Source of the DNA: Carnimonas bestiolae
Lineage (GTDB): Bacteria > Pseudomonadota > Gammaproteobacteria > Pseudomonadales > Halomonadaceae
Reading direction: 5' to 3' (one strand)
Assembly: GCF_051251125.1 (NCBI RefSeq)
Contig: NZ_JBPCZL010000009.1
DNA length: 64,000 nucleotides
How positions within the stretch are numbered: the first letter of the stretch is position 1; each line of letters opens with the position of its first letter. Made by a program: the position numbers and the translations under genes. The notes beneath the pieces were generated by a model that worked only from the letters and a program-made list of their open reading frames with translations, was not told the DNA's origin and ran no database searches. Shown one piece after another: positions 1 to 9,489 of the stretch.

Positions 1-359
<359 letters not shown>

Positions 360-537
360 AATACTGCTAACAAAGCCGAAGCTTCGTTTAATTTGGCTCG
401 AGAATTGACTGCTAAAGTCTGCATAATATGAATTATGACAGTGCTAGAGCACTACAATCTCGATTATCTTAAGCTCACCGACTTTATAAGCCTGCTCTTG
501 CGAGCGTAGTGAGTGACGTTGCCGTCCGAATCGAAAC

Positions 538-577
538 GAGCGCCCACACAAATTGTCTGATCGATTTGTTAAAGAGC
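538..577 (-). promoter_or_regulatory. rRNA leader boxC and boxA antitermination elements
   Basis: On the minus strand the leader contains GCTCTTTAACAA (566-577), which matches boxA of the E. coli rrn leader. It is followed by GTGTGGGCGCTCG-like sequence (538-551), which matches boxC. These elements recruit the Nus antitermination factors in rRNA operons. Order and spacing agree with the known leader. Confidence 0.8.
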
Positions 578-621
578 GTCGAACTGAAGCGCTAAACCGT
601 GCCCCGTTCGAGTGGAGATGC

Positions 622-649
622 ATCTTACCTGAACACGAGATTGTGTCAA
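622..649 (-). promoter_or_regulatory. rRNA operon promoter (sigma-70 type)
   Basis: On the minus strand TTGACA (644-649) and TAAGAT (622-627) are separated by 16 bases. A run rich in A and T lies just upstream, as expected for an rRNA UP element. The promoter lies about 45 bases before boxA and about 265 bases before the 16S gene, so it is the likely rrn promoter. Confidence 0.75.
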
Positions 650-772
650 CATTTTTCTCAACGGTAACCGTATGAATTTCATTCGCTTACCCAAAAGATT
701 GACCACCGTGCTAAAAACACTACCCCACGAACATTTACCGAAGCCCATCGTCGCGGCAACTGTAACCGTGAT

Positions 773-1465
773 TCACTGATGATCATCCAGCGCTACTGCA
801 TAGCGCTCCGAAACATTTTGTCGCGAAGCCACTACGTGACGCCTCATTAGCATTTCGGCCAGCTCCTCGTCGCCCGCCTCGATGGCGTCGACGATTCGAT
901 AATGCTCAAGATAGGCACGCTGCGGGCGTGCTCCAGCGGCGCTGAATTGGGTGCGATAAAGGCGTACCAGGTAATACAGATCGTCACATAGCGTGGTGAA
1001 CAGCATACGATTGTGGCTACCCTGGGCAATCAGGTAATGGAAATCGAGATCACCTTCACGCTGAAAATACGCTTCTTCCGATGGCATGCCTTGCTGGCGT
1101 TCATGCAGCGCCAAAACATCGCGCAGCTTTTTTATCTCTTCGTCGGTCATGTTACGCGCAGCCAAACGCGCAGCCATACTTTCGAGCGCTTCGCGCAAAT
1201 CGAATAGCTCGAGCAGTTCGCGCATGGATAACTGCACAACCCGAGCCCCCACGTGCGGTACCCGCTCGATAAGCCGATATGCTTCAAGCCGGCGCATTGC
1301 TTCTCGCAACGGCCCTCTCGAAATACCGTACGCCTGCGCCAAACCTGGCTCGGTGATTTTAGTGCCGGAAGGGATTTCTCCACGAACAATCGCTTCCTGG
1401 AGCTGCTGGAACACGCGCTCCGCGAGCGTTCGCACCTCGCCTCCCGCTTCTGTCAATTCATTCAT
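773..1465 (-). CDS. GntR-family transcriptional regulator, FadR/FCD subfamily
   Basis: This cytoplasmic DNA-binding regulator of about 230 residues has an N-terminal winged helix (residues ~10-75, with the GISRGPLREAMRRLE recognition region) and a C-terminal FCD ligand domain with the usual D-xxx-H and late His positions. I place the start at the ATG at 1463-1465, eleven codons inside the longest frame, because TAGG lies upstream and the extra residues look non-native. The sequence strongly recalls the GntR regulator that precedes the methylcitrate (prp) genes in Pseudomonas, but no prp gene is in this window. It lies 81 bases downstream of a co-directional hydrolase gene, so the two may be co-transcribed. 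Ligand and targets are not shown by the sequence. Confidence 0.85.
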   Translation of the reverse strand: MNELTEAGGEVRTLAERVFQQLQEAIVRGEIPSGTKITEPGLAQAYGISRGPLREAMRRLEAYRLIERVPHVGARVVQLSMRELLELFDLREALESMAARLAARNMTDEEIKKLRDVLALHERQQGMPSEEAYFQREGDLDFHYLIAQGSHNRMLFTTLCDDLYYLVRLYRTQFSAAGARPQRAYLEHYRIVDAIEAGDEELAEMLMRRHVVASRQNVSERYAVALDDHQ

Positions 1466-1546
1466 CACGAACCTATATGGGAACAGCCGTTGCAATAATT
1501 TTGCAACTTACCTTAATAACACCGACAACGCACCCGGTGTTGCCGG

Positions 1547-2386
1547 TTACTCCATTCGATCGATAAGCCGAGCGATATGAGTAGGTTTCTGGAAAGGCAA
1601 CGAGTGATCGGTGCCGCTCAACTGCACGGTGCGCCAGCTTGGCTGAGTGCGCGCCAGTTGCTGATGATAATCGCGCAGCGTGTGCGGACTGTTGCCACCA
1701 ACAATCGACACGACTCGCTGCTGAGCAGCTAACACCGAGGCCCTATCCAGAGACATGATAGCTTCAGTAACGCAATCAAGCGCATTGGCGAATCCTAGCG
1801 GACGCTGCGCCAATCTCGCGGTGATGATCTTCTCGACACGCGGATTGCGCGAACGATGTGGCGCAATCAGGGCCAGAAAGCGATCGATACCTTGCTCCCC
1901 CAGCGATTCTCTGATCGCTTGAGCGGCTTCTTGATAGCCAGCGCGCATGGCGCGCATTTCCTCGAGATTGGCGCGTTCCAATAGCCCCGGCTCGAGCAAG
2001 GTAGCATCTACAATACGGCTACCCAGGCGCTGCTTGAGCAGCATCGTCATCAAGCCACCGAAGGAATATCCCGCTACATCGAACTGCTCGAAGCCTTGTG
2101 AATCCACCAACGCCACAAGATCATCAATGATCTGATCAGCGCTAAACGATGCTTCATCACCGCTTAACGACTCAGTGCGACCCGCTCCGCGCAAATCGGG
2201 AATCACTATAGCGCTGCGCGGCCGCAGCTGCTGCACCACGCCCTTCCAGGTCAGCCCACCGGCAACGCCGGCGCCGTGCAGCAGCAGTAGCGGACGAACC
2301 TCTGCCGAGCTGGATAAGCGCCGCCAGAAAATCCGTTGATCGCTGACCGCGAGCGTTCCCTCGCGCAGGGTGTAACAAGAAGTCAT
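1547..2386 (-). CDS. alpha/beta-fold hydrolase
   Basis: The protein has about 279 residues and the alpha/beta hydrolase pattern: an LLLLHGAG oxyanion-loop segment near residue 35, the nucleophile elbow GYSFGG near residue 110, and a late GTDHSLPF segment that supplies the catalytic His. The start is taken at the ATG at 2384-2386, since GGGAG precedes it by seven bases; the longer frame begins eight codons earlier without support. No signal peptide is visible, so it is probably cytoplasmic. It is divergent from pabB and directly upstream of the GntR gene. The substrate cannot be told; esterase, lactonase or dehalogenase-like activities are all possible. Confidence 0.8.
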   Translation of the reverse strand: MTSCYTLREGTLAVSDQRIFWRRLSSSAEVRPLLLLHGAGVAGGLTWKGVVQQLRPRSAIVIPDLRGAGRTESLSGDEASFSADQIIDDLVALVDSQGFEQFDVAGYSFGGLMTMLLKQRLGSRIVDATLLEPGLLERANLEEMRAMRAGYQEAAQAIRESLGEQGIDRFLALIAPHRSRNPRVEKIITARLAQRPLGFANALDCVTEAIMSLDRASVLAAQQRVVSIVGGNSPHTLRDYHQQLARTQPSWRTVQLSGTDHSLPFQKPTHIARLIDRME

Positions 2387-2489
2387 CAAAATCTCCCAAT
2401 ATTGTGGCAAAGTATTATCCCTACCTTGTCTGGCCGTCTCAATCGCCCTAACGTAGCCTCCTTATTTGCCATTGAACTTGTGGATTACC

Positions 2490-3875
2490 ATGGCCGCTGC
2501 CGCTTACCGCATTACCTCTATCGCTACACCGCTCGACTATTCGCCAACGCCCATTCACTACTTCAGCGCACTGAAACATCTAACAGGAGCCGTGCTACTC
2601 GACAGCGGCGCTCCCTCCGACATCGCCGGTCGTTTCGATATCATCTCGGCCATGCCCCTGGCCACGCTGACCACCAATGCGCATGGACAGGCTCACTGCG
2701 ACAGCCACGCCTCACTTTCCCAGTATCCCATTGCTGCGCAGCGTGAACTGCTTGGACTGCTTGAATGCAATCGCGAACAGGTGCCCGAACACCTGCCCTT
2801 CGCCGCCGGATTGTTAGGCGCATGGAGTTACGATTTTGGTCGTTTGTTGGAGCAGCTAGCTGTTTCGCAGAACGAAGGTGATCCGATCGCTTGGTGTGGG
2901 CTATACGACTGGGCCTTGGTTCAGGACCATCATCTTCAGCAAAGCTGGCTAATCGCCACCCCCGAGCGTCGTGATCAGGTGGTGGCGCTACTCGAAAGCG
3001 CTCATGAGAATACAGATGCCCCCTTTGCATTGACGTCTTCTTTCGAACCGCTGATATCGCGCGCTCAATATGACGCCGCCTTCGCTCAGGTGAAGCACTA
3101 TATCGACGCCGGGGACTGTTATCAGATCAATCTCACCCAAGCGTTCAGTGCCCGCTATCAGGGGGACGAATGGTCCGCCTATCAGCGCCTGCGCGCGGCC
3201 ACCCCTTCTCCGTTCAGTGCCATGATGAAAATTGGCGACACCTGGCTGCTGTCGGTGTCACCTGAGCGATTTATCCGCGTAACCGACCATGATGTGATTG
3301 CTCAGCCCATTAAGGGCACTCGTAAACGCGGCAGCACGCTGGAAGAGGATCAGCGATTGGCAGCGGAGCTGGAGAACAGCCTTAAGGACCGCGCCGAGAA
3401 TGTGATGATTGTCGATCTACTGCGCAATGATTTGGGGCGCGCTTGCGCTATCGGTAGCGTGAAGGTGCCAATGCTCGCTGAGCGGATTGGCTATGCCAAC
3501 GTGCATCATTTGGTCAGCACGGTAAGCGGCCGGCTGGCCGCTCATCGCGATGTGCACGACTTGCTGGCAGCTTCGCTTCCGGGCGGTTCGATTACCGGCG
3601 CGCCCAAGCACCGCGCCATGGAAATTATTGATGAGCTGGAAGCAGCGGCGCGCGGCTATTATTGCGGCAGCATTGGCTATATCGACAGTCGCGGCAACAT
3701 GGACACATCGATTGCCATACGTACCGCTCAAACCAGCGCGGGTAGGATTACGCTATGGGGCGGCGGCGGCATTGTCGCTGATTCCGCTGGCGAGGATGAG
3801 TACCTGGAAAGCGTCGCCAAGATAAACAGCTTGATGCAGGCGCTAACGGATCAACCTGCCACGGCGTTGTGTTAA
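2490..3875 (+). CDS. pabB: aminodeoxychorismate synthase component I
   Basis: PabB uses ammonia released by its glutaminase partner PabA to convert chorismate to 4-amino-4-deoxychorismate, a precursor of p-aminobenzoate and folate. The protein has about 461 residues with an N-terminal anthranilate-synthase-like domain and a C-terminal chorismate-binding domain. The PIKGTRKRG segment carries the Lys typical of PabB, and PGGSITGAPKHRAMEII is the conserved signature. The ATG at 2490 is chosen over an upstream TTG in frame at 2466. folB and folK, further along the window, belong to the same pathway but are not in this operon. No pabA is present here. Confidence 0.93.
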   Translation: MAAAAYRITSIATPLDYSPTPIHYFSALKHLTGAVLLDSGAPSDIAGRFDIISAMPLATLTTNAHGQAHCDSHASLSQYPIAAQRELLGLLECNREQVPEHLPFAAGLLGAWSYDFGRLLEQLAVSQNEGDPIAWCGLYDWALVQDHHLQQSWLIATPERRDQVVALLESAHENTDAPFALTSSFEPLISRAQYDAAFAQVKHYIDAGDCYQINLTQAFSARYQGDEWSAYQRLRAATPSPFSAMMKIGDTWLLSVSPERFIRVTDHDVIAQPIKGTRKRGSTLEEDQRLAAELENSLKDRAENVMIVDLLRNDLGRACAIGSVKVPMLAERIGYANVHHLVSTVSGRLAAHRDVHDLLAASLPGGSITGAPKHRAMEIIDELEAAARGYYCGSIGYIDSRGNMDTSIAIRTAQTSAGRITLWGGGGIVADSAGEDEYLESVAKINSLMQALTDQPATALC

Positions 3876-3998
3876 GTGCCACGACTTATCTATAAGCAGG
3901 GAATTTAACGTTATTACGCGTTGGAGCCACATTTTGGTAGGGTGACGGAATTGAAGTGCTGCACGTGATGCGGCTCGCCCTTTTGTGGAGAAATTGGT

Positions 3999-4631
3999 AT
4001 GACCGACAAAACATCCCTGGACCTCGATTCAGTCAACCGCGAGATCGGACACAGTGCCGAAGAGCTGGTGCGCTGGGCGCTATCACTCGACAAGAAAGCC
4101 ATTTGCACGACTAACTTTCGCCCGTTCGAAGCCGTTATCCTGCACATGGTCACCCAGGTTCAGCCTGATATTCCGATTGTCTGGATGGATAACGGCTATA
4201 ACACCGAGGCGACGTATCGCTTTGTGGAGGAGGTCAGAAAGCGCCTTGACCTGAATCTGATCACTTATCTGCCCAAGCGTACCCGCGCTCACCGGGAGGC
4301 GGTCGATGGGCCGATGCCCGCGCTGGACGATCCACGCCACCAAGCCTTTACCGAAGAAGTGAAGCTGGAGCCATTTTCCAGAGCCTTGCGAGAAACCAAC
4401 CCTGGCGTTTGGTTCACTGCCCTGCGAGCAAGTGATACTGCGGTACGTGCTTCCATGCAGCCGGTCAGTATCAACCAGGATGGGCTGATCAAGGTGGCTC
4501 CCCTGCTCCACTGGTCTTCCAAGGATTTGTACGAATACCTGCAGGCCCACGACCTTCCCAACGAGTTCGACTACGTCGATCCCACCAAGGGTGAGGATAA
4601 CCGCGAATGCGGGCTGCATTTGCAGCACTGA
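3999..4631 (+). CDS. cysH: phosphoadenylyl-sulfate (PAPS) reductase family protein
   Basis: This cytoplasmic enzyme of assimilatory sulfate reduction reduces activated sulfate to sulfite with a thioredoxin-type donor. The 210-residue protein has the adenylyl-sulfate reductase fold and ends in ECGLHLQH, where the Cys is the conserved catalytic residue. The paired CC and CxxC cysteines that hold an iron-sulfur cluster in APS reductases are absent, which favours the PAPS type. It is shorter than the usual 240 or so residues. The nucleotide loop (around residues 34-45) reads TTNFRPFEA where I would expect a TSFGAQSA-like motif. The gene stands alone and ends at a bidirectional terminator shared with rpoD. 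Confidence 0.88.
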   Translation: MTDKTSLDLDSVNREIGHSAEELVRWALSLDKKAICTTNFRPFEAVILHMVTQVQPDIPIVWMDNGYNTEATYRFVEEVRKRLDLNLITYLPKRTRAHREAVDGPMPALDDPRHQAFTEEVKLEPFSRALRETNPGVWFTALRASDTAVRASMQPVSINQDGLIKVAPLLHWSSKDLYEYLQAHDLPNEFDYVDPTKGEDNRECGLHLQH

Positions 4632-4682
4632 TATCAGCATCACAGGTGCTGTTGCAGAAGCAGTTTCCACTGAATGCCCAAT

Positions 4683-4718
4683 AAAAAACCCCAGCATCAA
4701 CCAGATGCTGGGGTTTTT
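4683..4718. terminator. bidirectional rho-independent terminator between cysH and rpoD
   Basis: A perfect 10-base stem (4689-4698 with 4704-4713) has a 5-base loop, a T-run at 4714-4718 on the plus strand and an A-run at 4683-4688 that serves the minus strand. It lies between two convergent genes. Confidence 0.92.
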
Positions 4719-4737
4719 GCTGCGTTAGCGCTTGCCG

Positions 4738-6594
4738 CTACTCGTCCATGAACGACCGCAGCGATTCTGACCGAGACGGATGGCGCAACTTGCGCAGCGC
4801 CTTGGCTTCGATCTGGCGAATACGCTCACGCGTTACGTCGAACTGCTTACCCACTTCTTCCAGGGTGTGATCGGTATTCATGTCGATACCGAAACGCATG
4901 CGCAGCACCTTCGCTTCGCGAGCGGTCAGCCCACCCAGCACGTTGCGCGTTGCTTCGATCAACCCCTCTCCGGTAGCGGAGTCGATGGGCGAGATCATGG
5001 CGCCGTCCTCGATGAAGTCTCCCAGATGAGAGTCGTCGTCGTCGCCAATGGGCGTCTCCATGGAGATCGGCTCTTTAGCGATTTTCAGCACCTTGCGCAC
5101 TTTCTCTTCGGGCATTTCAAGGCGCTCGCCGAGCTCCTCAGGCGTGGGCTCACGGCCCATTTCCTGAAGCATCTGACGCGACACGCGATTGAGCTTGTTA
5201 ATGGTCTCAATCATGTGCACCGGAATACGGATGGTGCGCGCCTGGTCCGCAATCGAACGTGTGATGGCCTGACGAATCCACCAGGTTGCGTAAGTCGAGA
5301 ACTTGTAGCCACGGCGGTACTCGAACTTGTCGACCGCTTTCATCAGTCCGATGTTGCCTTCCTGAATCAGATCGAGGAACTGCAAACCACGGTTGGTATA
5401 TTTCTTCGCGATAGAAATAACCAAACGCAGGTTAGCTTCCACCATCTCTTTCTTGGCACGGCGAGCCTTCGCTTCACCGATGGAAAGACGACGGTTGATC
5501 TCTTTCAGCTCAGCAACCGAAAGACTGACCTCTTCCTGCTCTTCAGCAATGCGACGCTGAGCACGCAGGATATCGGAGCGATAGCCTTCCAGCTCTTCAG
5601 CGTATTTGGGGTGCTTGGCGATGAATTCATCAAGCCACTGCTGATTGCTCTCGTTGGCCGGGAAAGACGAGATAAACGTCTTGCGTGGCACGCGCGCGCG
5701 CTTCACGAAGATTTGCATGATGCGTTTTTCGTTCGCACGAACCTGCTCGATGGTGATACGCACCTGCAGGATAAGGCGTTCGAAATGCTTGGGCACCAGC
5801 TTGATCGGAGAAAACAGCTCTGCAAGGCGCTCCTGCGCAACAATGACATCGGGCGCACCGCGGCCATTTTTGGCGATCAGCTTCTTGACCAGTTCGTTCT
5901 GCTCACGAATCTGCTCGAAACGCACCTTGGCCAATTCGGGGTCCGGGCCGCCCTCATTGGTGTTGGAGCTGTCGTCTTCATCTTCGTCTTCTTCGTCATC
6001 ATCGACGTCGGAGTCATCTTCGGATGCTTCCGCAGAAAGATCGATTTCTTCCTCGACCTCGGCAACACCGGGTACGCCTTCATCGGGATCGATGAATCCG
6101 CTGAAGAGGTCGGATAGACGACCACCCTCTTCGCCCTGAGTGCCATCGAACACCGTCAGGATGGTGTCAACTGCACCTGGCAGGAATGCCAGCGCTGACA
6201 TGACCTCACGCGTACCTTCCTCGATACGCTTGGCGATTTCGATTTCGCCTTCGCGAGTCAGCAGCTCTACCGTTCCCATTTCACGCATGTACATACGCAC
6301 GGGATCAGTAGTACGCCCTACTTCAGTTTCAACGGCTGCCAGCGCAGCGACCGCTTCTTCTGCAGCGCTTTCGTCGGTAGAGCTATCCGACATCATCAGA
6401 TCGTCGGCATCGGGCGCCTCTTCAACGACATTGATACCCATGTCGTTGAACATGCTGATGATGTCTTCAACCTGATCTGGATCGGCAATATCTTCAGGAA
6501 GGTGATCGTTGACCTCGGCGTAGGTTAGGAAGCCTTGCTCCTTGCCACGAGCGATCAATTCCTTAAGACGCGACTGCGGTGTATTTCCAGCCAT
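4738..6594 (-). CDS. rpoD: RNA polymerase primary sigma factor RpoD (sigma-70)
   Basis: This is the housekeeping sigma factor that directs RNA polymerase to -35/-10 promoters. The 618-residue length is typical. Region 1.1 is at the N-terminus, followed by an acidic non-conserved segment (around residues 190-215), region 2 with the core-binding and -10 recognition helices (FSTYATWWIRQAI), region 3, and region 4 with the C-terminal helix-turn-helix (VTRERIRQIEAKALRKLR). It is the last gene of the rpsU-dnaG-rpoD order, separated from dnaG by a 343-base gap, so it may also have its own promoter. Confidence 0.99.
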   Translation of the reverse strand: MAGNTPQSRLKELIARGKEQGFLTYAEVNDHLPEDIADPDQVEDIISMFNDMGINVVEEAPDADDLMMSDSSTDESAAEEAVAALAAVETEVGRTTDPVRMYMREMGTVELLTREGEIEIAKRIEEGTREVMSALAFLPGAVDTILTVFDGTQGEEGGRLSDLFSGFIDPDEGVPGVAEVEEEIDLSAEASEDDSDVDDDEEDEDEDDSSNTNEGGPDPELAKVRFEQIREQNELVKKLIAKNGRGAPDVIVAQERLAELFSPIKLVPKHFERLILQVRITIEQVRANEKRIMQIFVKRARVPRKTFISSFPANESNQQWLDEFIAKHPKYAEELEGYRSDILRAQRRIAEEQEEVSLSVAELKEINRRLSIGEAKARRAKKEMVEANLRLVISIAKKYTNRGLQFLDLIQEGNIGLMKAVDKFEYRRGYKFSTYATWWIRQAITRSIADQARTIRIPVHMIETINKLNRVSRQMLQEMGREPTPEELGERLEMPEEKVRKVLKIAKEPISMETPIGDDDDSHLGDFIEDGAMISPIDSATGEGLIEATRNVLGGLTAREAKVLRMRFGIDMNTDHTLEEVGKQFDVTRERIRQIEAKALRKLRHPSRSESLRSFMDE

Positions 6595-6937
6595 AGAAAC
6601 CTGTCTCGACGAATTAAATGGATCATGCTGTCGTTAGCTACAAGATAGCGCCGTCTCACTAGAACGAAAGTGACAACATGTAATTCCTACTACTGCAAAG
6701 GCTCAGTCAGGCGAATTGCCATTGAAGGCAAGCGCCGGCGCTATAGTGATACGCCAAGAGCGTTTTGCAGCCTGTCATTTGCTGCCGTGAAGCACTGCCA
6801 AATCCAAAAACAAGGCAGGCCAAACGGCCAATGTTCAGCGGGTAGGCATCGAACTGTCTCTGCCAATACCCGCTGCGTTTAACCTGTTGTTTCACAAATG
6901 GGGCGCCACGCCAGGGATTTCAACCCTAGGTTCGCTA
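6595..6937. other. intergenic region between dnaG and rpoD
   Basis: This 343-base spacer contains no credible gene and no tRNA that I can fold. It should hold the rpoD ribosome-binding site and, by analogy with other gammaproteobacteria, possibly an internal rpoD promoter. I could not identify one with a good match to consensus. Confidence 0.5.
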
Positions 6938-8785
6938 TCAGCGCCTGCCGAGCTCCTCAATGAGCGCCAGCAGGCGATGTTGTTGAGTGGCCGTCAGTTT
7001 CTGCCCCGACCGACTGACCGCCAGTAATTGCTGGTACTCTTCTTCTGGCGATAGCCGCTGGCGCTGCTTGTAAAGCATATCGATCAAAGCACGCAGCTCG
7101 GCCGCCTGATCCTCCCGAGCCATGTCAGGCGCTCGTTTCAGCAGCGTAATCAGACGCGCCCCTTGCTCGGTGCCATGAAAATGCGCGAGCAGTACCTGGG
7201 AAGAGCGATACCCTCCCGCTTTGAGCAGTCGCGCTACTTCTATAAACAGTAGTCCATCTTCGGACTCAGGGCACCAATCGTTTTGCTCCGGGAGATCGCT
7301 TGATAGCCCCGGATTATGTACCAATAAATGCAGTGCTCGCGTAATGGGCGCTGACCCTATATGTACCTTGGTGGTACGCCCTGCAGTAGCGAACCGCCCA
7401 GCGCCGACACTAGTTTCGCCGGTATCGCTGGCCGCCGCATTATCTTGCGGCTGAGCTGCCTGAGAAGCGGGAGCGACAAACTGTTCGAGCCGCGACACAC
7501 TGATACCGCTGCGCGTCGAGAGCTCTTCCATTAATAGTGAGTGAAGCACGCCCTGCGGCAGCAACCGCAGCTTCTCGAGCACATGTGCCACGAATCGCTC
7601 GCGTCCTTCGACGCGCTTTAGGTCAAGACCTTCACGCGCTTGATCGAACAAGAACTCTGACAACGGACTGGCGCATTCGATTCGTGCCTGAAAGGCTTCT
7701 CTGCCCTCCTGACGCACCAGAGAGTCAGGATCTTCTCCTTCAGGCAAGAACAAAAAACGCGCCTGGCGCCCGTCAATCATCGACGGCAGCGCTACCTCGA
7801 GTGCCCGCTTAGCCGCGCGACGCCCTGCACCATCGCCATCGAAACAGAACACCACCTCGTCAACCACACGGTATAGGCGAGTCAGGTGTTCTTCAGTAAT
7901 GGCGGTGCCCAGCGTTGCCACTGCGTTGTGGATGCCGTGCTGCGCCAGCGCCACGACATCCATATAACCTTCTACTACCACCAGCCGCGCGATATTGCTC
8001 TTTTGCTGACGCGCTTCATAAAGGCCATACAGCTCACGACCTTTATGGAATACCGGCGTTTCGGGCGAGTTCAGGTATTTGGGCTTGGCGTCACCCAACA
8101 CACGACCGCCGAACCCGAGCGTTCTTCCCTTCCAGTCGCGAATGGGGAAGATGACGCGGTTGCGAAACAGATCCCAGGTGCGCGAATCATCCTCACGCTG
8201 GCGTAGCAGGCCGTACTCCACCTGCACGTTTTCAGCCACTGAGTGACCGTTAAGGTATTGCTTCAGGCCATCCCAGCTATCAGGCGCAAATCCGATCGCA
8301 AACGCGTCGATGATATCGCTGTTCAGCCCGCGGCCATCGAGATAGCGACGCGCCTCGGCAGCGTGCTGCTCGGTTAGCTGCTGCCGGAACCAATCGGACG
8401 CCAGCTCCAGCAAATTAACGCCGGCATCACGCTTGCGACGCTGCTCGGCGAGCTTCTCCTTTTGCGCGGCGGGAAGATGGTCGTCTTCACGCTCGACCTC
8501 CATGCCCTGACGCTGCGCCAATTGCTCGACCGCCTCAGGAAAGCTCAGGCGGTCGTATTCCATCAAAAAGCGCAGTGCGTTGCCATGGGCTCCGCAGCCG
8601 AAACAGTGGTAGAACTGTTTTTCCCGACTAACGGTAAAGGAAGGCGATTTTTCATCGTGAAATGGGCACAGCCCGGAGAGGTTGCGCCCCGCTTTCTTGA
8701 GCACCACTCGCTCACCCACCAGTTCGCCAATATCGACCCGTGCGAGCAAATCATCGATAAAGCGCTGAGAGATGGGTCCAGCCAC
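6938..8785 (-). CDS. dnaG: DNA primase
   Basis: DnaG makes the RNA primers for chromosomal replication and works with the DnaB helicase, also encoded in this window. The 615-residue protein has an N-terminal CHC2 zinc finger (C40, H43, C61, C64), a TOPRIM catalytic domain with VVEGYMDV and the later acidic CFDGDGAG motif, and a C-terminal helicase-binding region. The gene lies between rpsU and rpoD in the classical macromolecular synthesis order. A GC-rich hairpin in the rpsU-dnaG gap may limit read-through from rpsU. Confidence 0.98.
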   Translation of the reverse strand: MAGPISQRFIDDLLARVDIGELVGERVVLKKAGRNLSGLCPFHDEKSPSFTVSREKQFYHCFGCGAHGNALRFLMEYDRLSFPEAVEQLAQRQGMEVEREDDHLPAAQKEKLAEQRRKRDAGVNLLELASDWFRQQLTEQHAAEARRYLDGRGLNSDIIDAFAIGFAPDSWDGLKQYLNGHSVAENVQVEYGLLRQREDDSRTWDLFRNRVIFPIRDWKGRTLGFGGRVLGDAKPKYLNSPETPVFHKGRELYGLYEARQQKSNIARLVVVEGYMDVVALAQHGIHNAVATLGTAITEEHLTRLYRVVDEVVFCFDGDGAGRRAAKRALEVALPSMIDGRQARFLFLPEGEDPDSLVRQEGREAFQARIECASPLSEFLFDQAREGLDLKRVEGRERFVAHVLEKLRLLPQGVLHSLLMEELSTRSGISVSRLEQFVAPASQAAQPQDNAAASDTGETSVGAGRFATAGRTTKVHIGSAPITRALHLLVHNPGLSSDLPEQNDWCPESEDGLLFIEVARLLKAGGYRSSQVLLAHFHGTEQGARLITLLKRAPDMAREDQAAELRALIDMLYKQRQRLSPEEEYQQLLAVSRSGQKLTATQQHRLLALIEELGRR

Positions 8786-8891
8786 GATAATCTCCGCCAG
8801 AAATAGTTACGACCAGCAGTGAAGGAAAAGCAGGCCCGTGATGCACATCCAACAGATGAAAGGATTCGCATCACCGACCATAGAATACGAA

Positions 8892-8912
8892 CGGCCGCCG
8901 GAATGGCGGCCG
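8892..8912 (-). terminator. GC-rich hairpin between rpsU and dnaG
   Basis: A perfect 8-base stem (8892-8899 with 8905-8912) lies in the spacer. No T-run follows on the minus strand, so it looks more like an attenuator or processing hairpin than a full terminator. E. coli has a partial terminator at the same place in this operon. Confidence 0.5.
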
Positions 8913-8968
8913 ATCAACCCTCTAGAAGCGGCGGGCTACCGCTTCGGGTACGCAGTATCGATCAGAGA

Positions 8969-9184
8969 TCAATACAGACGTTCGAAACGCTTACGTTCAC
9001 GCTGAAGTTTCTTGGCATGACGTTTCACAGCTGCTGCTGCTTTACGCTTACGCTCAGTTGTCGGTTTTTCATAGTGTTCACGGCGACGGACTTCAGAAAG
9101 AACGCCCGCTTTTTCGCAGGAACGCTTGAAACGACGGAGAGCGACATCGAACGGCTCGTTGTCACGTACTTTGACGGAAGGCAT
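8969..9184 (-). CDS. rpsU: 30S ribosomal protein S21
   Basis: S21 is a small basic protein of the 30S subunit involved in initiation of translation. The 71 residues cover the family length exactly and show the typical MPSVKVRDNEPFD start and the Lys/Arg-rich tail. It heads the rpsU-dnaG-rpoD operon and has a strong promoter about 95 bases upstream. tsaD is divergent, as in many gammaproteobacteria. Confidence 0.99.
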   Translation of the reverse strand: MPSVKVRDNEPFDVALRRFKRSCEKAGVLSEVRRREHYEKPTTERKRKAAAAVKRHAKKLQRERKRFERLY

Positions 9185-9489
9185 TAAGCGATCACCACCT
9201 TAAGGGTAAGTCGATTTATGATAAATCGCGCCCCAGGTATTCACCTGCCCGGAGAGCGGCCCAGTTAAGAGACACGGCATTCTACAGCCAGTCAATTTCA
9301 TTTGCAATCCAAACGCCGAGACGCGCTAACGAGCATAACAGCGCCTGAAAGCACGCGGTAACGGCGCGTTTATCACGGCGCCTTGCAACCAAGGGAAGAC
9401 GCTGCCCGCGAAAACAATTAGAATCTGCGCCCTGATTCCGCCCCTTTCTGCGGTGGCAACGCTATTTTTGATGAGCAACGGAGACGCCG
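9185..9489. other. divergent intergenic region rpsU-tsaD
   Basis: This 305-base spacer separates the divergent rpsU and tsaD genes. It contains the rpsU promoter listed separately. No reading frame in it looks coding. Confidence 0.6.
9279..9307 (-). promoter_or_regulatory. rpsU operon promoter
   Basis: On the minus strand TTGCAA (9302-9307) and TAGAAT (9279-9284) are separated by exactly 17 bases. This lies about 95 bases before the rpsU start codon, in the divergent rpsU-tsaD spacer. Confidence 0.7.

Larger units (their letters stand above)
360..772. other. rRNA leader and promoter region, no protein gene
   Basis: This stretch lies between the 16S gene and the GntR regulator. It holds the rrn promoter and the boxC/boxA elements listed separately. 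I see no credible coding sequence in it. Confidence 0.7.

Noticed and set aside
4780..6117. A 445-codon open frame on the plus strand
   Set aside because: It runs opposite to rpoD over conserved coding sequence, has no family resemblance, and reflects the codon bias of the real gene.
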